Source: Ignelater luminosus | Lineage: Eukaryota > Arthropoda > Insecta > Coleoptera > Elateridae | Reading direction: 5' to 3' | Length of the DNA stretch: 64,000 bases | Assembly: GCA_011009095.1 (NCBI GenBank) | Contig: VTPC01090882.1 | Span: 62,001 to 126,000, forward strand | Part shown: positions 23,321 to 35,700 of the stretch, one piece after another | Numbering within the stretch: position 1 is the first letter of the stretch | Layout: each line of letters opens with the position of its first letter | Notes under the pieces: model-generated | What the model saw: the letters and a program-made list of their open reading frames with translations, nothing else | Told to the model about the DNA's origin: nothing | The model's database searches: none | Position numbers and translations under genes: made by a program

Positions 23321-25529
23321 TTTTCGTTTTTATGTTTAATTAAATAAATTATACCACATAATCACACTGTACTAAAGAACACAGTTTTTGACTACCATCA
23401 GAAGAATGGTCAATCCTTAAACCCGTTGATGATGGTTCAACCTCTGCCTTAGACGTGAAAGTTTGTCGGTCCACATGGAAGTATTTAAAGCCGGGTGTTT
23501 ACGCAAGGAGGGGTAGACAGCATGCAGCCGTAGAAATCCCAAGAAGCATCCAGAACAGTAAGACCGCCGAAGCAAACAAGCAGGGATTACAAATAATTAT
23601 CTGTGTAATTTTGATTTAATGTACAGACAATAAAAAAACTTATTTTCCTAAAACGGGGTTGCACAGTGCTTAACCTAGAACATAAAAGATTAAAACAAGC
23701 AGAATAATACAAAAAGCAATCAAACTTTGCAAATACAATAAGAATTACTCACAAATATCTTCCGCATAGTCAGAAATATTATAAACAGCATGTTACAGTG
23801 GATTGATAAGAGAAAACCATTTTTAAAATAAATATATCTAACTACAATCATTTTCAAAGTCTTTACTATACAACAAAAGAGCTTAAATAATTGTTTTGAA
23901 AAAAGCGTAGACTTTACAAAAACTGCAAACGTAAATATTGTTGGCACATTCTGCAACATTTAAGTACATACAGATCTCGTGCTTGTGTATCGTCATAAAT
24001 CAAGTGAACTTTTTTTTAGACTTAATGTTAACACGCAGCAAGGAAAATTGTAATTGGCAGAATAAAGGAAAGTTTGTTGTTGACTTCGACAACAAGATAA
24101 ACTCGTGCAGTGGAAGTTGTAACTTACAGATAACTGTTGCGTTTGGACGATGGTACGGACAGATTAAGTGAACGTCAATTAAGGGTTAACTTTAACGGTA
24201 ATAAATTTAGCCTGAACTTGCCGAAAAGGTCTGTACTGCTAACTAGACAGAAATATAAATAAACTGTTATCGCTCGAAATTTTTGTAATTTTAATAATTA
24301 AGCATGCACATTGTTGTAGCTAAGACAATTTATCTTTGTGACACGTCTTATCCTAAAACATAAACAAGAAGAAAATTATGTTTATCTTTCAGTTGCGTGG
24401 CTGCTAATCTTAGAGAAGCTCCGGTAAACATGTGGTAAAAGATAAACGGAAAATCAAGGCGGGGGTTACATTACATCAACATACATTGTCTAGTTACTAT
24501 AGCACAGAAGAAGTATACGTTCGTTAGCATTAATACACATTATGTAAATTTGACAATAACAAACAACTCTAAATGACCTGAAGTGTAACACACAAGTGCA
24601 GTCATAAGTTGCTTCTGTCGACGGACAATTGCAAGCACAAATAAACGTTTGTTATTCTCGGCAGCTTGTTTACTGCTGAGTTCTTGCTGTTCAGCAGCTA
24701 CTACAGCGCTCACATTATAATGAATGCTCATCATTCAGTGAAAATTCCAAGCAAAATGAACAAGGAGAACTTTTTGCTGTAAAAAACTTTCCTAGTTAAA
24801 ATAAATTTGTCTTTACAGTTAAGTGACAGTCTGAGAACTGTACTGCATTATTAAAATCTACTGTAAATTCTTTATTCAACAAGAAATTCCCTGTTAGATG
24901 ATATTTCAGAACAAATACTTCTAGAACTTTCTTTGAGATAGTTATTGTTGTTCTTACAATGAATTTTCGGAGAATAATTAGAAATTGTCGATTTTAACTT
25001 GCCGGGCAGTTTTAATAAGTAAAATACTTTTACTTTTGGAGAATACGTAGAGAGTAATAAATATTTTGAAGATTATATAACCAGGGGAGTGTAGAAAAAA
25101 GCAGAATTTGCTAAAAACAAATTATTACTATAATTCACATAAGAGGAGAGTTATAAAGAGTGACATAACTAAGCACCTTATAAATTATGTGTTAAATAAG
25201 AAGAAAAAAATAAAAAAGAACTAAAAGACAGGTACGCCTTAGTATAGCATATAAAGGTAAAACTTAAAAAGGGGAACACATCTCTTTTTATTCATCAGAG
25301 AATAATTTAAATAAACCAAAAGCTTTTAGAAAATGACAAAAATCGAATTATCATTACTGATAGATTGTAAAACTGTGATTTAAGAACTTTTTTTAATCAG
25401 AAATTTCAAGATACAATAACCTAAAGTGCAAAAAAGATGTTTCTCTTTTAATTTAAAATTTGAATAAAAACCAAGAAGACTCTTCCAAAGCTTGAGCTAT
25501 CTGCTGCTGTTACTATATTTGCCAAACTA
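23321..25529. other. AT-rich non-coding tract
   Basis: No recognisable gene or repeat. The small open frames at 23,720-24,171 and 24,540-24,734 have no supported function. Confidence 0.55.
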
Positions 25530-26881
25530 CTAAATAGAACTCAAGAAGCATTATATTTACGTAGTTCTTTGTAGAACCTTGTTTTTTTCTCAAAAACTTT
25601 CTTTTTAAAGTTAGGGTCTTTTGGGTTCCCTAAACACGTATTGATAACATCTTTGAACACATTTCAGACTCCATTTTTGTCCTCCTCCATTGATGAACCA
25701 AACTGGTCGTCTTTCATGATCTGTCGTATGTCTGGTGCAACAAGAACTCCTTCCTTCAATTTTGCATCAGAGAGCCCCGGAAACTTTTTGCCCAAGTATT
25801 TAAAACATTCTCCTCCTCTCTCTAACGCCTTAATAAATTGCTTTATAAGTCCAAGCTTTACATGAAGCGGAGGAAGCAAAAATTTGGTAGGTCAACCAAA
25901 CTTCTCCTCCTGGTTCTAGGGACTTCTGTCTGGGCCACTCCTTTTTTTGTCCAATGCTAGGCCCTGTCGCGATTATCCCACTCGCACAAGAAACAGAGAT
26001 ACTTTGTGTAGCCTCCCTGCTGCCTAAGAAGCATAGACAGCACTTTCAAATCTCCACATATGATCCAATCGAGGTCCTTGTATTTACGTTTAAAGAGAAC
26101 CAATTCTAGATTCTCGTAACCCTCTCTTAGGTGAACTGAATAACCTATAGGCAATTTGTTACCATTGTGAATTAACACTGCTTTAACTCCTTTTTGAGGA
26201 ATCAATAAAAAGTCTCTATTTGCCAAGGTCGTATTGGATTTTAAACAAGGACATAAGGCTAGGGATGTCGCTGCAGTAAACCAAATCATCATCCTTAGAA
26301 AGGTAAGGGACGAACTCTTTTTCTCTGCTTCTGAACACTGCAAAAAATGTTCCTGGTGCTAACAAGTCTCTTTATTTTAACCTGGAACCTAATAGCTGCG
26401 CTGAATCTTTCGGCAAGCCCAGACTTTCGCCTGAGTAAAGAGTTGAGGTTCATAATTTCTTATGCCGCCTTGGAAATCATCACCAGAATCTTCACAATCG
26501 CTTTATTTATTTAAACTCTCAGGAGGTTTAGGAACTGGAACTTACGGTCCATGAGCGAAAGGGCGAATTGCTAAAGTAAGATTCGGATAAAGAATGTCCT
26601 ATTTATTTTTTAGGTTGAAGTAATAATCGTCACAGTGAGTTCGAGGTTCTTTCCAAACCAAATGCTGAGACCTTGAGACCACCGCCGAAGCCATTCTACA
26701 CAAACAGAGCAAACTTTGTGTGAGGCCCATGTTTTGTCTTGATCGCAAGTCTTATACCAAAATATGCGAAGTAAACTTTTAACACAAAATCGGTAACATT
26801 CTGTTGTTGCTTCTTGACAGCAAATTTACCACAGATATAACAGAAGCTGTCAGGTGAATGAATGCAATCCTTGAAAGCCAT
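25530..26881 (-). pseudogene. Broken gene of a dispersed Cys-rich arthropod family of unknown function
   Basis: The minus strand begins MAFKDCIHSPDSFCYICGKF at 26,881, the typical N-terminus (PDSFCYICG) of a protein family found in many copies in arthropod genomes. Later pieces keep the family order: LIPQKGVKAVLIHNGNKLP, GYSVHLREGYENLELVL, WIICGDLKVLSMLL, GGYTKYLCFLCEWDNRDRA, LLPPLHVKLGLIKQFIKALE, KKFPGLSDAKLKEGVLVAP and, past a stop, FKDVINTCLGNPKDPNF near 25,610. Frameshifts occur between 26,696 and 26,343, between 25,957 and 25,879, and near 25,664. The GDLK and C-x2-C motifs suggest a zinc-binding, possibly transposase-derived fold, but that is inference. Family membership is firm from the motif series; function is not known to me. 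Confidence 0.78.
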
Positions 26882-27439
26882 CACAACGTTTACAATAGAC
26901 TGGACACCGTTTTCTACTGCGATCGCACTAAGATCAAAGTTCTCCACTAAGAAACGCAACACAAACAAATTACAACAAAAATGACTGTGCTACTTACTTC
27001 TAATGATACAACACATAGACTGAGGAGAGAAAACGGAAGGGGAATAGAAATATAACAATTTCCAACTTCTCCGCTGACTCCCTACATGCTTGTACTACCA
27101 CACTTAACTAAGAACAAAGAATAAGATAATCCAGCAGCAAAATACAAGCTATACAAAACAACCAAACTTTTCCACGCTCAAACTAACCTCTCCATTTCTG
27201 GACTACAACGGACTGCTTCGTGTTGGTGACAGCTTGAAACGGCTTTTCTTGCCTGACAACGAAAATCTTCCGACCATCATATTTTATGACAACTACTTTA
27301 TAATATTAATCATCAAAGATGCTCACCAAAAGCTATTGAATGCAGTAAGTAGGTCCAGTTTAGCCTACACAAGAAGAAAGTTTTAAATTATAGATGGAAG
27401 ACATGCAGAGTCATTCACATGTGTCATCTGTATTAAATA
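26882..27439. other. Non-coding spacer
   Basis: Between the Cys-rich pseudogene and the BEL/Pao fragment. No further feature seen. Confidence 0.55.
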
Positions 27440-27750
27440 CAACAACTTTCTTTAAAATTCGTTTCTAGAAGAAGGGTTTGCAAGCACATCTACAGCAACA
27501 ATACTACTAAGTTTGTGGGTACCAACAAACTGTTCCAAAAAGGAATTGATGCTATTATTAAAAACAATGAAACGAAAGAGAAACTAACTTTTTATGGCAT
27601 CTGCACTGCCCCCCATTTTGGCGGTATTTGTGAAGCCCGCGTACAATTCAATCAAACACCATTTAAACTTTACAGCAGGTTATTGGATAATCAAAACTTA
27701 CAAACAAATGTCAATTCTTCTGTGCCTAAATTCTTCTTCACTATGTAGCT
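27440..27750 (+). pseudogene. BEL/Pao integrase fragment
   Basis: Plus-strand relic of an LTR retrotransposon integrase, the enzyme that inserts the DNA copy. It reads CKHIYSNNTTKFVGTNKLFQ, the counterpart of the BEL/Pao IYSDNGTNFVGANREL block with the catalytic Asp changed to Asn. Then come FYGICTAPHFGGICEARVQ (family PPxAPHFGGLWEAGVK, holding the catalytic Glu) and, after a one-base frameshift, SIKHHLNFTAG and KTYKQMSILLC (family LTYEQMSTLL). Only about 300 bp survive, with no neighbouring gag, reverse transcriptase or LTR that I can recognise. Confidence 0.75.
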
Positions 27751-29700
27751 TCAGCATCAATAGCCTTGCACCATTTTTCCATTTCTTGAATGTTGTCCAA
27801 TGCTTGGTCCAAATGTTTGTTGATTCTAATTTCTATGTTGTTGAACATTGCTAGGGCTGATATCACAAATTTGGATTGGTAAATTGATGTTCGGATCAAC
27901 TCTTGTTGGTTTTCTTCCCATACTTTGTGACTCTCCTAGCAGATCTTGTTCAAAACGGTGGGACTCCAGATGATCGATGCTCTCTTTGTTCTTTACTTCG
28001 GCTTCCATGGGTGATGTTTCATTAATGGATTACAATGTATGACGTCTGATAACTTCTTTGCACTTTTGCAGGGCAATTTCTTATATTTTGCCCTTGCTAA
28101 TCTGCTGCAACTGCTTATTGTGAACTTGAATTTAGTAACTGTGTTTTTGTATTCTGTTGAATTGAATATCTGAAGACGCATGACCTTCGTGATTGGTGTC
28201 CTCGTAATTCTTTCATCTGTTACAACTGACTGATTGAAATAACTTGAGCTTTTCTATCTGGAAACGAGCTTTTCTGATAGTTTTGATAGTGGCCACCTTC
28301 CAAGGCTGACGTTAATTTTTTTTTATCAATACGGCATCTTCCACTTCGAGATTACCGTGGATGGTTTTACATTTGTACCGTTGTTGTAACTCATTGAAGG
28401 AGTTAGTAGACTAGAAACTTCAAAATTTTTTCTTCATTCTTTGTATTAATTTATATTTTCTGTTAATGTGAATATTAAATAGTGACGCGTCTAAATTGTG
28501 GAGTTTAAGAGTAGTTTGTCCAATTAAAGTGTCCAGGCGTTAATGCTGATGAAATTAAGTTAAGCATTCATCTATCCACTGCTTACGAACTAGTTGCTAA
28601 TTATATCGAGGTAGTTTTACAACAGTTTCGAAACATCCTACATGTTCACTTAAACCAGGCGCACTTTTATGATTTTCTGTCTTATGCAGAAATACAAGAA
28701 GTAATTGAGACATTCAACTACCAGCAAATATCAGAATTCTTGCTCATTCCATTCTTGCAAGGGACATCGAGTAAGGACAATTATTTATTCCTCGAAATTC
28801 GAGGATACTTTGCTATGGTCACAGTAGAAGCTTTTGATCTCGTGAGAATAACTCTAATAGTGTTACGTGTCTGCAATGGAACCTATTGGTTTATGGAAGT
28901 TGCAAAAGCTCTGTTAGCTATTGATTATAATAATAGTCAATTCTGCTTCAAGTTATCTAAATAAGGACTCAAGACTAGCATACAGCTTAGTGTCGTCAGC
29001 AATTGTCCGGAGCATGGAGAACAGCCCTATCTGCATCATTGATGAAATCTACAAGAGAGAAGAGAGAAGAGAGCAAATGCAAATACGAGTAATGCGTGGC
29101 TATTCATAGTTCCAACTACCATGAAGGTAGCTGTTATGTGCAATACAGATCGGGAAGATGCAGTCTTAAACAGTGGAATAACAAAACTATCACAAAACAG
29201 GAAACAGGAAACAACGTCTTAACAACCAAGAGATCTGATAATACAACAGTTCTTAAGAGATTTGAAAAATTAATCGAGTTCACAATCTACAATTCAATGC
29301 TAGGCAGGAAATTCAAAGGAAGTAGTATTGTAGCCATCCCATTATCCCCAACACTCTCCGGGAGGAGCGAGAATAGAACATTTAAGATGAACTTCACAAG
29401 ACGCAATGGTACAACCATCCTGCATTGTTCTGTGCTACCAGACACTGCAATTACTGTTCTCGTCATGATAGTGATGGAAAAAAAATGTTTTCTTTCTATG
29501 AAGAAGAGGTACTTCAACAGTCAGCAACAAGAAGTTGCAGCCTCAATCATAGAGTTTAAAATGGATCTACAACCAGCCAGGACACAACCCACAGGCACCC
29601 ATTTTTTATTCTCCTTCTTTCTTACTTTTTTGTCTATAGTTATAACATTTAGGAGTATATTAAAAAGTAGTCGTACAGACAACGGGTAGAACAAAATTAG
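27751..29700. other. Non-coding or unrecognised tract
   Basis: It follows the integrase fragment. It contains the longest unassigned open frame in the window (29,096-29,689, plus, 197 codons), which is Thr/Ser/Lys-rich with a hydrophobic C-terminal segment (FLFSFFLTFLSIVITF). Its neighbouring frames also look partly open, as in decayed transposon sequence. I could not assign it to a family and do not call it a gene. Confidence 0.4.
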
Positions 29701-32700
29701 GTTTTCTTTTAATAACTTGACGTGCAGATATTTCCATTTTATATCGAGTTGACTGAATTAAATCCTCACAAGCCATTTTAGGACGGTTTTAAGAATTGAA
29801 TTACAGTCGAAACTGACCTAAAAAGATTATAAATCATAACTGGCATCAGCATCTTGTGTCATTGCTTGAGTCCCATCAACAGAATGGCAATAAATGTATT
29901 TTAAACGCAGGTCATTCTATCCAGAATTTTGGTTTTAGAAAGAAAGTTTTCAAAGTCGAAACAAAGTTAAATTTTTTGCAAAACTTCACGGCTGGTATGC
30001 CACCTCGTGACTCTTAAAACAAGAAGTTCTATTTATCTAAAATCAGATCTCCGTTTTTTACAAAAGGAGGCAGTTGAAATTAAATATTCAAATAGAGAAA
30101 TGAAAATCTTCACTTTCCTCTCTTCTTTTAAGAACTGTTCAAAATTATGTATAAGGCTTATGATTATGCAAAATATTAAGTGTAGCCGTAATTGTAGATA
30201 TTTATGATCTGATGTTAATTATTTTAAAAATACAAAATCAAAGCTTCTGTAAATAGCCGTGCGCTAACGCACTTTCTGGTCACACTTCCAAGACAAACAA
30301 TTGCCATACTGAAATTATGTGTGGCATTGCAAAGTTCCATTGTTTGCCCCTTTCGCTTTTTCCACTGTTCTGCTATTAATTGTAAGAGATAAAAATATGA
30401 AGAATTACAAAATATATTTGTAGTTCTAAAATGACTAAACCAACATATCCGGGGGACCACACCCATGAAAAGTTTTCAGCATTGCGCATGCTCTAGCTAG
30501 GCTTTGCTAGTGAATCAAATGATTTTCAATTTTCAAATCCTTAGAGGATTCCGTTGTTAACATGAACTTAAGTAGAATCTTCTCAAAGTTCTATAATTAC
30601 ATGAATTTAAGCAGAATCGTCCCAAGGTTTTTTCCTGGTAGTTTAATAAAAGAATTAACATGAATTTAAGACGGTAATGATTTGAAACGAATATCTTACT
30701 TTTTTATACGTGCTGAGAACCACCCAGTGAAAAAAAGCCAGAGCCTAAAATAATCTAAACAGAAGATGTTTTTTTTGTGGAAAAATCTAAATGTCTTTTA
30801 AGTAATAATGCTTAAGAAATTTCAATCTCACCTCACAAATTTTAAGGGACAATCATCAGAAACTTGCACAATTCACAATAAAGTGCAACTACCACGTTCT
30901 GAGACTTACTGATTGAATGAATGTCAAACAGTACAAAGACAGAAAATGCATGCTGATCTTGCGCGGAAATTCAAACGCGCAGGATCGACTTAAACTACAT
31001 TGTGGATTTAAAAATATAGTCGATGATTTTCGACCCTTTCTATACTTTTTGAATTTATATTTGTAGATAATTATTTGATAGACATAAAATTTTTACACAA
31101 ATACAAATATCTGAAAAACTTATTGAAAGATAATGATTTTAAAATGAATACAACAGAAAGAGTTATCGGAATTTTGGTTGTTTAAAAAGACAATTTAAAT
31201 AAAAAATGCCTGAAAATAACTATTTGTGAATTAACTGAACGATTGGGCAGACTAAATTTCAAATCTGATCATAATTCAGGAAAATCTGCTTAACAACAGT
31301 TAAAACATTAAGTATCGAGATTACAGTGAGGTTTATCGTACCAACCTAATTGCATTTTGGCAGGACTTTAAAAACCTAAAGATAACTTGCTAGTTATAGA
31401 AACTGGTCAGTACTGTTAAACAAAGAACACTGAAAAGCGGATTAAGATCTGGCTTTAAGGATTCACCTTGCTGTGGATTACTGCATCGTAAAACAAAAGA
31501 ACGTTACATCATTTTGGATTAATAAGAATCCCCCTGCAAGACCAGAATCATCACTAGAATGAAGTTCTCAAGAATTATAAAGGAAGAATTATAGTAGCAT
31601 CTATCGAAACAATTTAAACGAATACGAGAAATTAATTCTAACTACGTTTTAAAATTTTCTCTACTTCTTCGGTTTGTGCAATTTTTGTAACCTTGACCAA
31701 TTTTTAATTTGGGTAAAATGATGACTGGCAGAGCATTTTGCTAGACTCACATCTATAGATAAATGCGTAAAAAATAATTGATTTTACATTCTAAGTGTGT
31801 TACGTGTGTATGATACAGTTGAGTAAAACAAAATAAAACAAGACCAACATATTACACAAAGCTATATTAAAAAAAAATGGTTCTAGATACACGACTGGAA
31901 AGGACTAAAGAAATGTTACAAATGAATAATTCAAAATCACATTAGGTGCTGGTAATTACAGGATCCAGCGTTATCAGTTCGAATGAGTCTTGATCGGGTA
32001 CGATTTCTGTTTACAAAGATAAATTCTACATGTCTTTCCACTAATAGGTGGACCTGCTTAACAATGAGGTCAAGATTTTCTAGTAAGAGTGAAAAAATTT
32101 ATTAAAGAGGCCATACTATGTAATGTGCCGCCAGAGAAAAAATATATCACAGTAATGTATATACTTAAAACGTTATTTAAAATTTTTTTCTTATCTATGC
32201 ACAATCAAATTAGGTGATCTTGGGTGTTCATTTCTTCTTTGCAACGTGGGAAAATAAAAAAACTGTTACAGAACAAATCGTTTTGAGAATAATTTCAGTT
32301 TTCCTGTTATGAATCGCTAATAAATCTACAAATAAGTAAACATAGCCCACCCTTGACCTAGCAGCTGCTCATAAATTTCTTATTTCGAATTTCTAGAATT
32401 CATCCTCCTTGCATATTCTATTAATTTTATCCTCAAATTTTGTATCTATAATGATCTTGAGACCAAACGAGTAGGTGTATAATTGAAGCTCACAATCAAT
32501 GGGTAAACAGAGTCTTATATTTATTAAAAACTGGAAAATTAATTAAATTGAGTAAATTTGATATCCAAAACTTTTCTAGTAAAAGTTGTTTTTTAAACCC
32601 ATTTTAACATCACCCATCAGTCTATTAAGTTTATTCTGGAAATGCTATTATGGTTTTTCAATAAATAAACTTAAAAGGATCAAATTCTACTTAAATTAGA

Positions 32701-35700
32701 AACACGAAGAAATTTGATATAAAGTATTTCCGTGAGCTTAGCGTGGGCTTCCATAGTACATATACCTAAGATGATGTTAAATTTTCGTCAAGTTATTTTG
32801 TTTCGAATTTTATTTGCCTACTCTGTTTGTGAAGCCGTAAGAATTCCCAAATGAGATCCTATCGTGCGGTTTTTCCAACTAATATAGTTAGAGTGATAAA
32901 CACCTACATACATATTAAAGTGCTCCTGGAAGATGTTAAAATTGGGAAGGAATATTATTTGTTTATGTCATTGTTTGTTAGACTTCTAAATTTCACTTGG
33001 ATTATGTTTTTAGAATACCTACTGTTTATTCTATTACATTGTTTAAAGAATTAGTTTTGATTTTTCTATTGACTGCAAAATAAATGTATTACTCTCTTAA
33101 ATGGCCTTACTAACAAGACTCAGAATTGTAGATTCCAATTAATTAATTCAAAGATATTTAAGAGACTAAAATTCCAATTATTACTATTTCTCTTGAAGCG
33201 TCTTTCTTTTCAAAAAGACTTCAAACTAAACGAACAGAATGACTACAATAAAGTTTGGCAAATCTGTACCTGTTGCATAACCGAGTTAGGTATTCCAAAC
33301 ATTTGTTGCAGTTTTAGCAAAAATATTCTTTATTGCGCAGGTCTGGACTGTCCTAGGAGACCTTTTGGTCTGCCTTGTCTAGTTTCTTCGTTCCTATATA
33401 AAAATATTACTGGCTCAAGAACGACTAAAGTTGCTTTTGCTTTCAAGATTCAATAATAACCAACTTAAGTAGTTGATGACAACTGTGAACAACAGTAATA
33501 GTACTGAAAAAATTATAAAACAATGTGAGATTAAAATCAGATGCTAGAAGACCCAGGATTTATTACAAGTAGATTCAGAATAATATTGACTTTCAATCTC
33601 CAAAGAAGATTAAAAACTGAAACTCAAAACAAGTTTTGCTGATTTCTAAAATATCAAAAAGTTATCATTTCGTTTGAATTCTTCAAAGTAAAACTGAAAC
33701 TCAGAAAGCAAAGTCTCTCTAAAACAAAATCAGTTGGGGTTTTAAAAATAGTGAATTGGAACTGGAGGGCATGGATCATAATATCCTAGAAGTCTGTAAA
33801 TGTTACCAAAAGAGTGAAATTAAAATCTTTAAAATCTGTAACTTTAAACTTGTACTACCTCTTTAATCATTTCTGGCATCAAAGAGGAAGCGTGTAAGTC
33901 CGTGTTGCTTTTGCTGCAAAGCAACAATTAACGTTTTTATGAAAAATCGAAATTGAGAAGAAGGTAAAATAGTCTCGGAGATTGCAACCGAGACCACACT
34001 GAGCTAATTTGTTTCTGGTATGCTACCTACACCGTATCCATCACAACTATTGTTTCGGCGAGTTCAGATTGCGTTTAAGATAAGAATCTACAGTCAAAAG
34101 ACAAGATGTTCATTTATCAGTTTATTCAAATAATCTTCTTTGGTCTAGATAACTGTGACCTTCCAAAGCTCAAACACTTGTAAGCCCCCAAATTCTTAAT
34201 CGTAACCCTTACCAAAACATTTTTCGTCCGATCAATCTTTGATCTTCATGGCTACTCAGAGATTATACATTGAAGATTCCTATCTTTAACATCTAGTGAC
34301 GACCATGGAAACAAATATGCATAGAGACAGTTGATTTTCATAATTTTGGTTTCAAAATCTAACTTGCGATTATAGGGACACAACAGCTGTACAAAACCAG
34401 TAGATCAATGTAAACTAATAGTTAAGTATAGCCTATTCAAAGACCACTACATATACCCTAATGTAATAGTCAGAGGTACTATAATACATTTATAGATATT
34501 TGCTTTATGGTGGAAGCACAGCTTCTGAGATTCTAACTAAAAGAATTAAACCAAATCCACAAAAAACTAACGTTACCCCGTTCCGTCACAACAGTTACAC
34601 AAAAACAGTCAGGTTTGATGCAAGAGATGTCTGCCTGGAAAAAAGATCTATGTCGGTATCAACTTCATCGCCATGCTGAGATGAAACGATAAGATAAAAC
34701 ACTGCTTGAACGTCATTCAGCAGTGCAAGAATTTGCTCTCTGGATTCAGCATTGGCATTTCAGGGCGTCACCTACAAACATATCATTTTCATCCAATTAT
34801 CAATATGCGATTCCTAGGCTCTCTTAGAAGGAAAGAGTAATCAGCAAAAGAACGCTGCGTCTGTATTGCTTCCACTCTTTTGAGAAAGTGTCTAACCTGT
34901 CAAAAATCCTTTCTGCAGATGCACGACTAGAAATCACGAGGAGTTGATGCATAAACAAAGCGGTAGAAAAAAACAAAGAGCGTGTTCTCTAGGCCTTCAG
35001 AGTCTCATCTTCACTTCCAGAAAGAAGAACCAATAAAAAAACCAAGTACTCACCTACCATCTTTTTGTTGAGTACCGAAAATCCGACATTCTACTTGACA
35101 CCTTCTACCAGCATTAGTTAATCCACTTAAAAAGATCTAATCACGTTTCCAAATCATCAAGCGACGTATTAGTTAGCGATCCTCGCGCTTTGGTTGTGAT
35201 TGGGAGGTATAGGGAAGTCTTTTCCTAGTTTTGCTTAATGATGAAGGCAAATTCCGGAATAGCCATACGACCGTGCTGTCACCTGACTTCGTGTTCATGT
35301 TCTGCAATGCTTCAAGAAAAAACGAGCACGACCGTCGTCGAAAACGTTGTCGCAACAAAAACTCAAATATATGTACCATTCCGGCCAAAAAAGAGTAGAA
35401 CTTCTACAACAGCCAAACAGTAACATTGATTTGACTTCTTGCTTGTTTGATTTTATTTAATTTTTCAAGAGTTCTTAAAGAAGCTTTTATTGGAATACTG
35501 CACAAGCCCCAAAAGAAAGATTGTGTTAAGTCTAAACTTGATGTATGCTGGTACTGGTGACTAGAGCAAATTAGACCGAACTAGTCTAGTCTAACTGTAG
35601 TGCTGATGCTGATCGAAGTGATGCGAGAGTGCAATAGTAAACTAATAAATGAGTCGCTGATGCTATAACGTTTGTTCTTCTTCTCGGAATCTGGCATTTA

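Noticed and set aside
27751..28181. Minus-strand open frames next to the BEL/Pao fragment as a gag remnant
   Set aside because: They lie on the opposite strand from the integrase and show no gag motif.
29096..29689. 197-codon plus-strand open frame
   Set aside because: It has no recognisable domain, overlaps a minus-strand open frame, and neighbouring frames look equally coding-like. It may be decayed transposon sequence.
34900..35420. Possible hAT-type transposase C-terminus
   Set aside because: A faint SAERIFD-like word on the minus strand was the only support.
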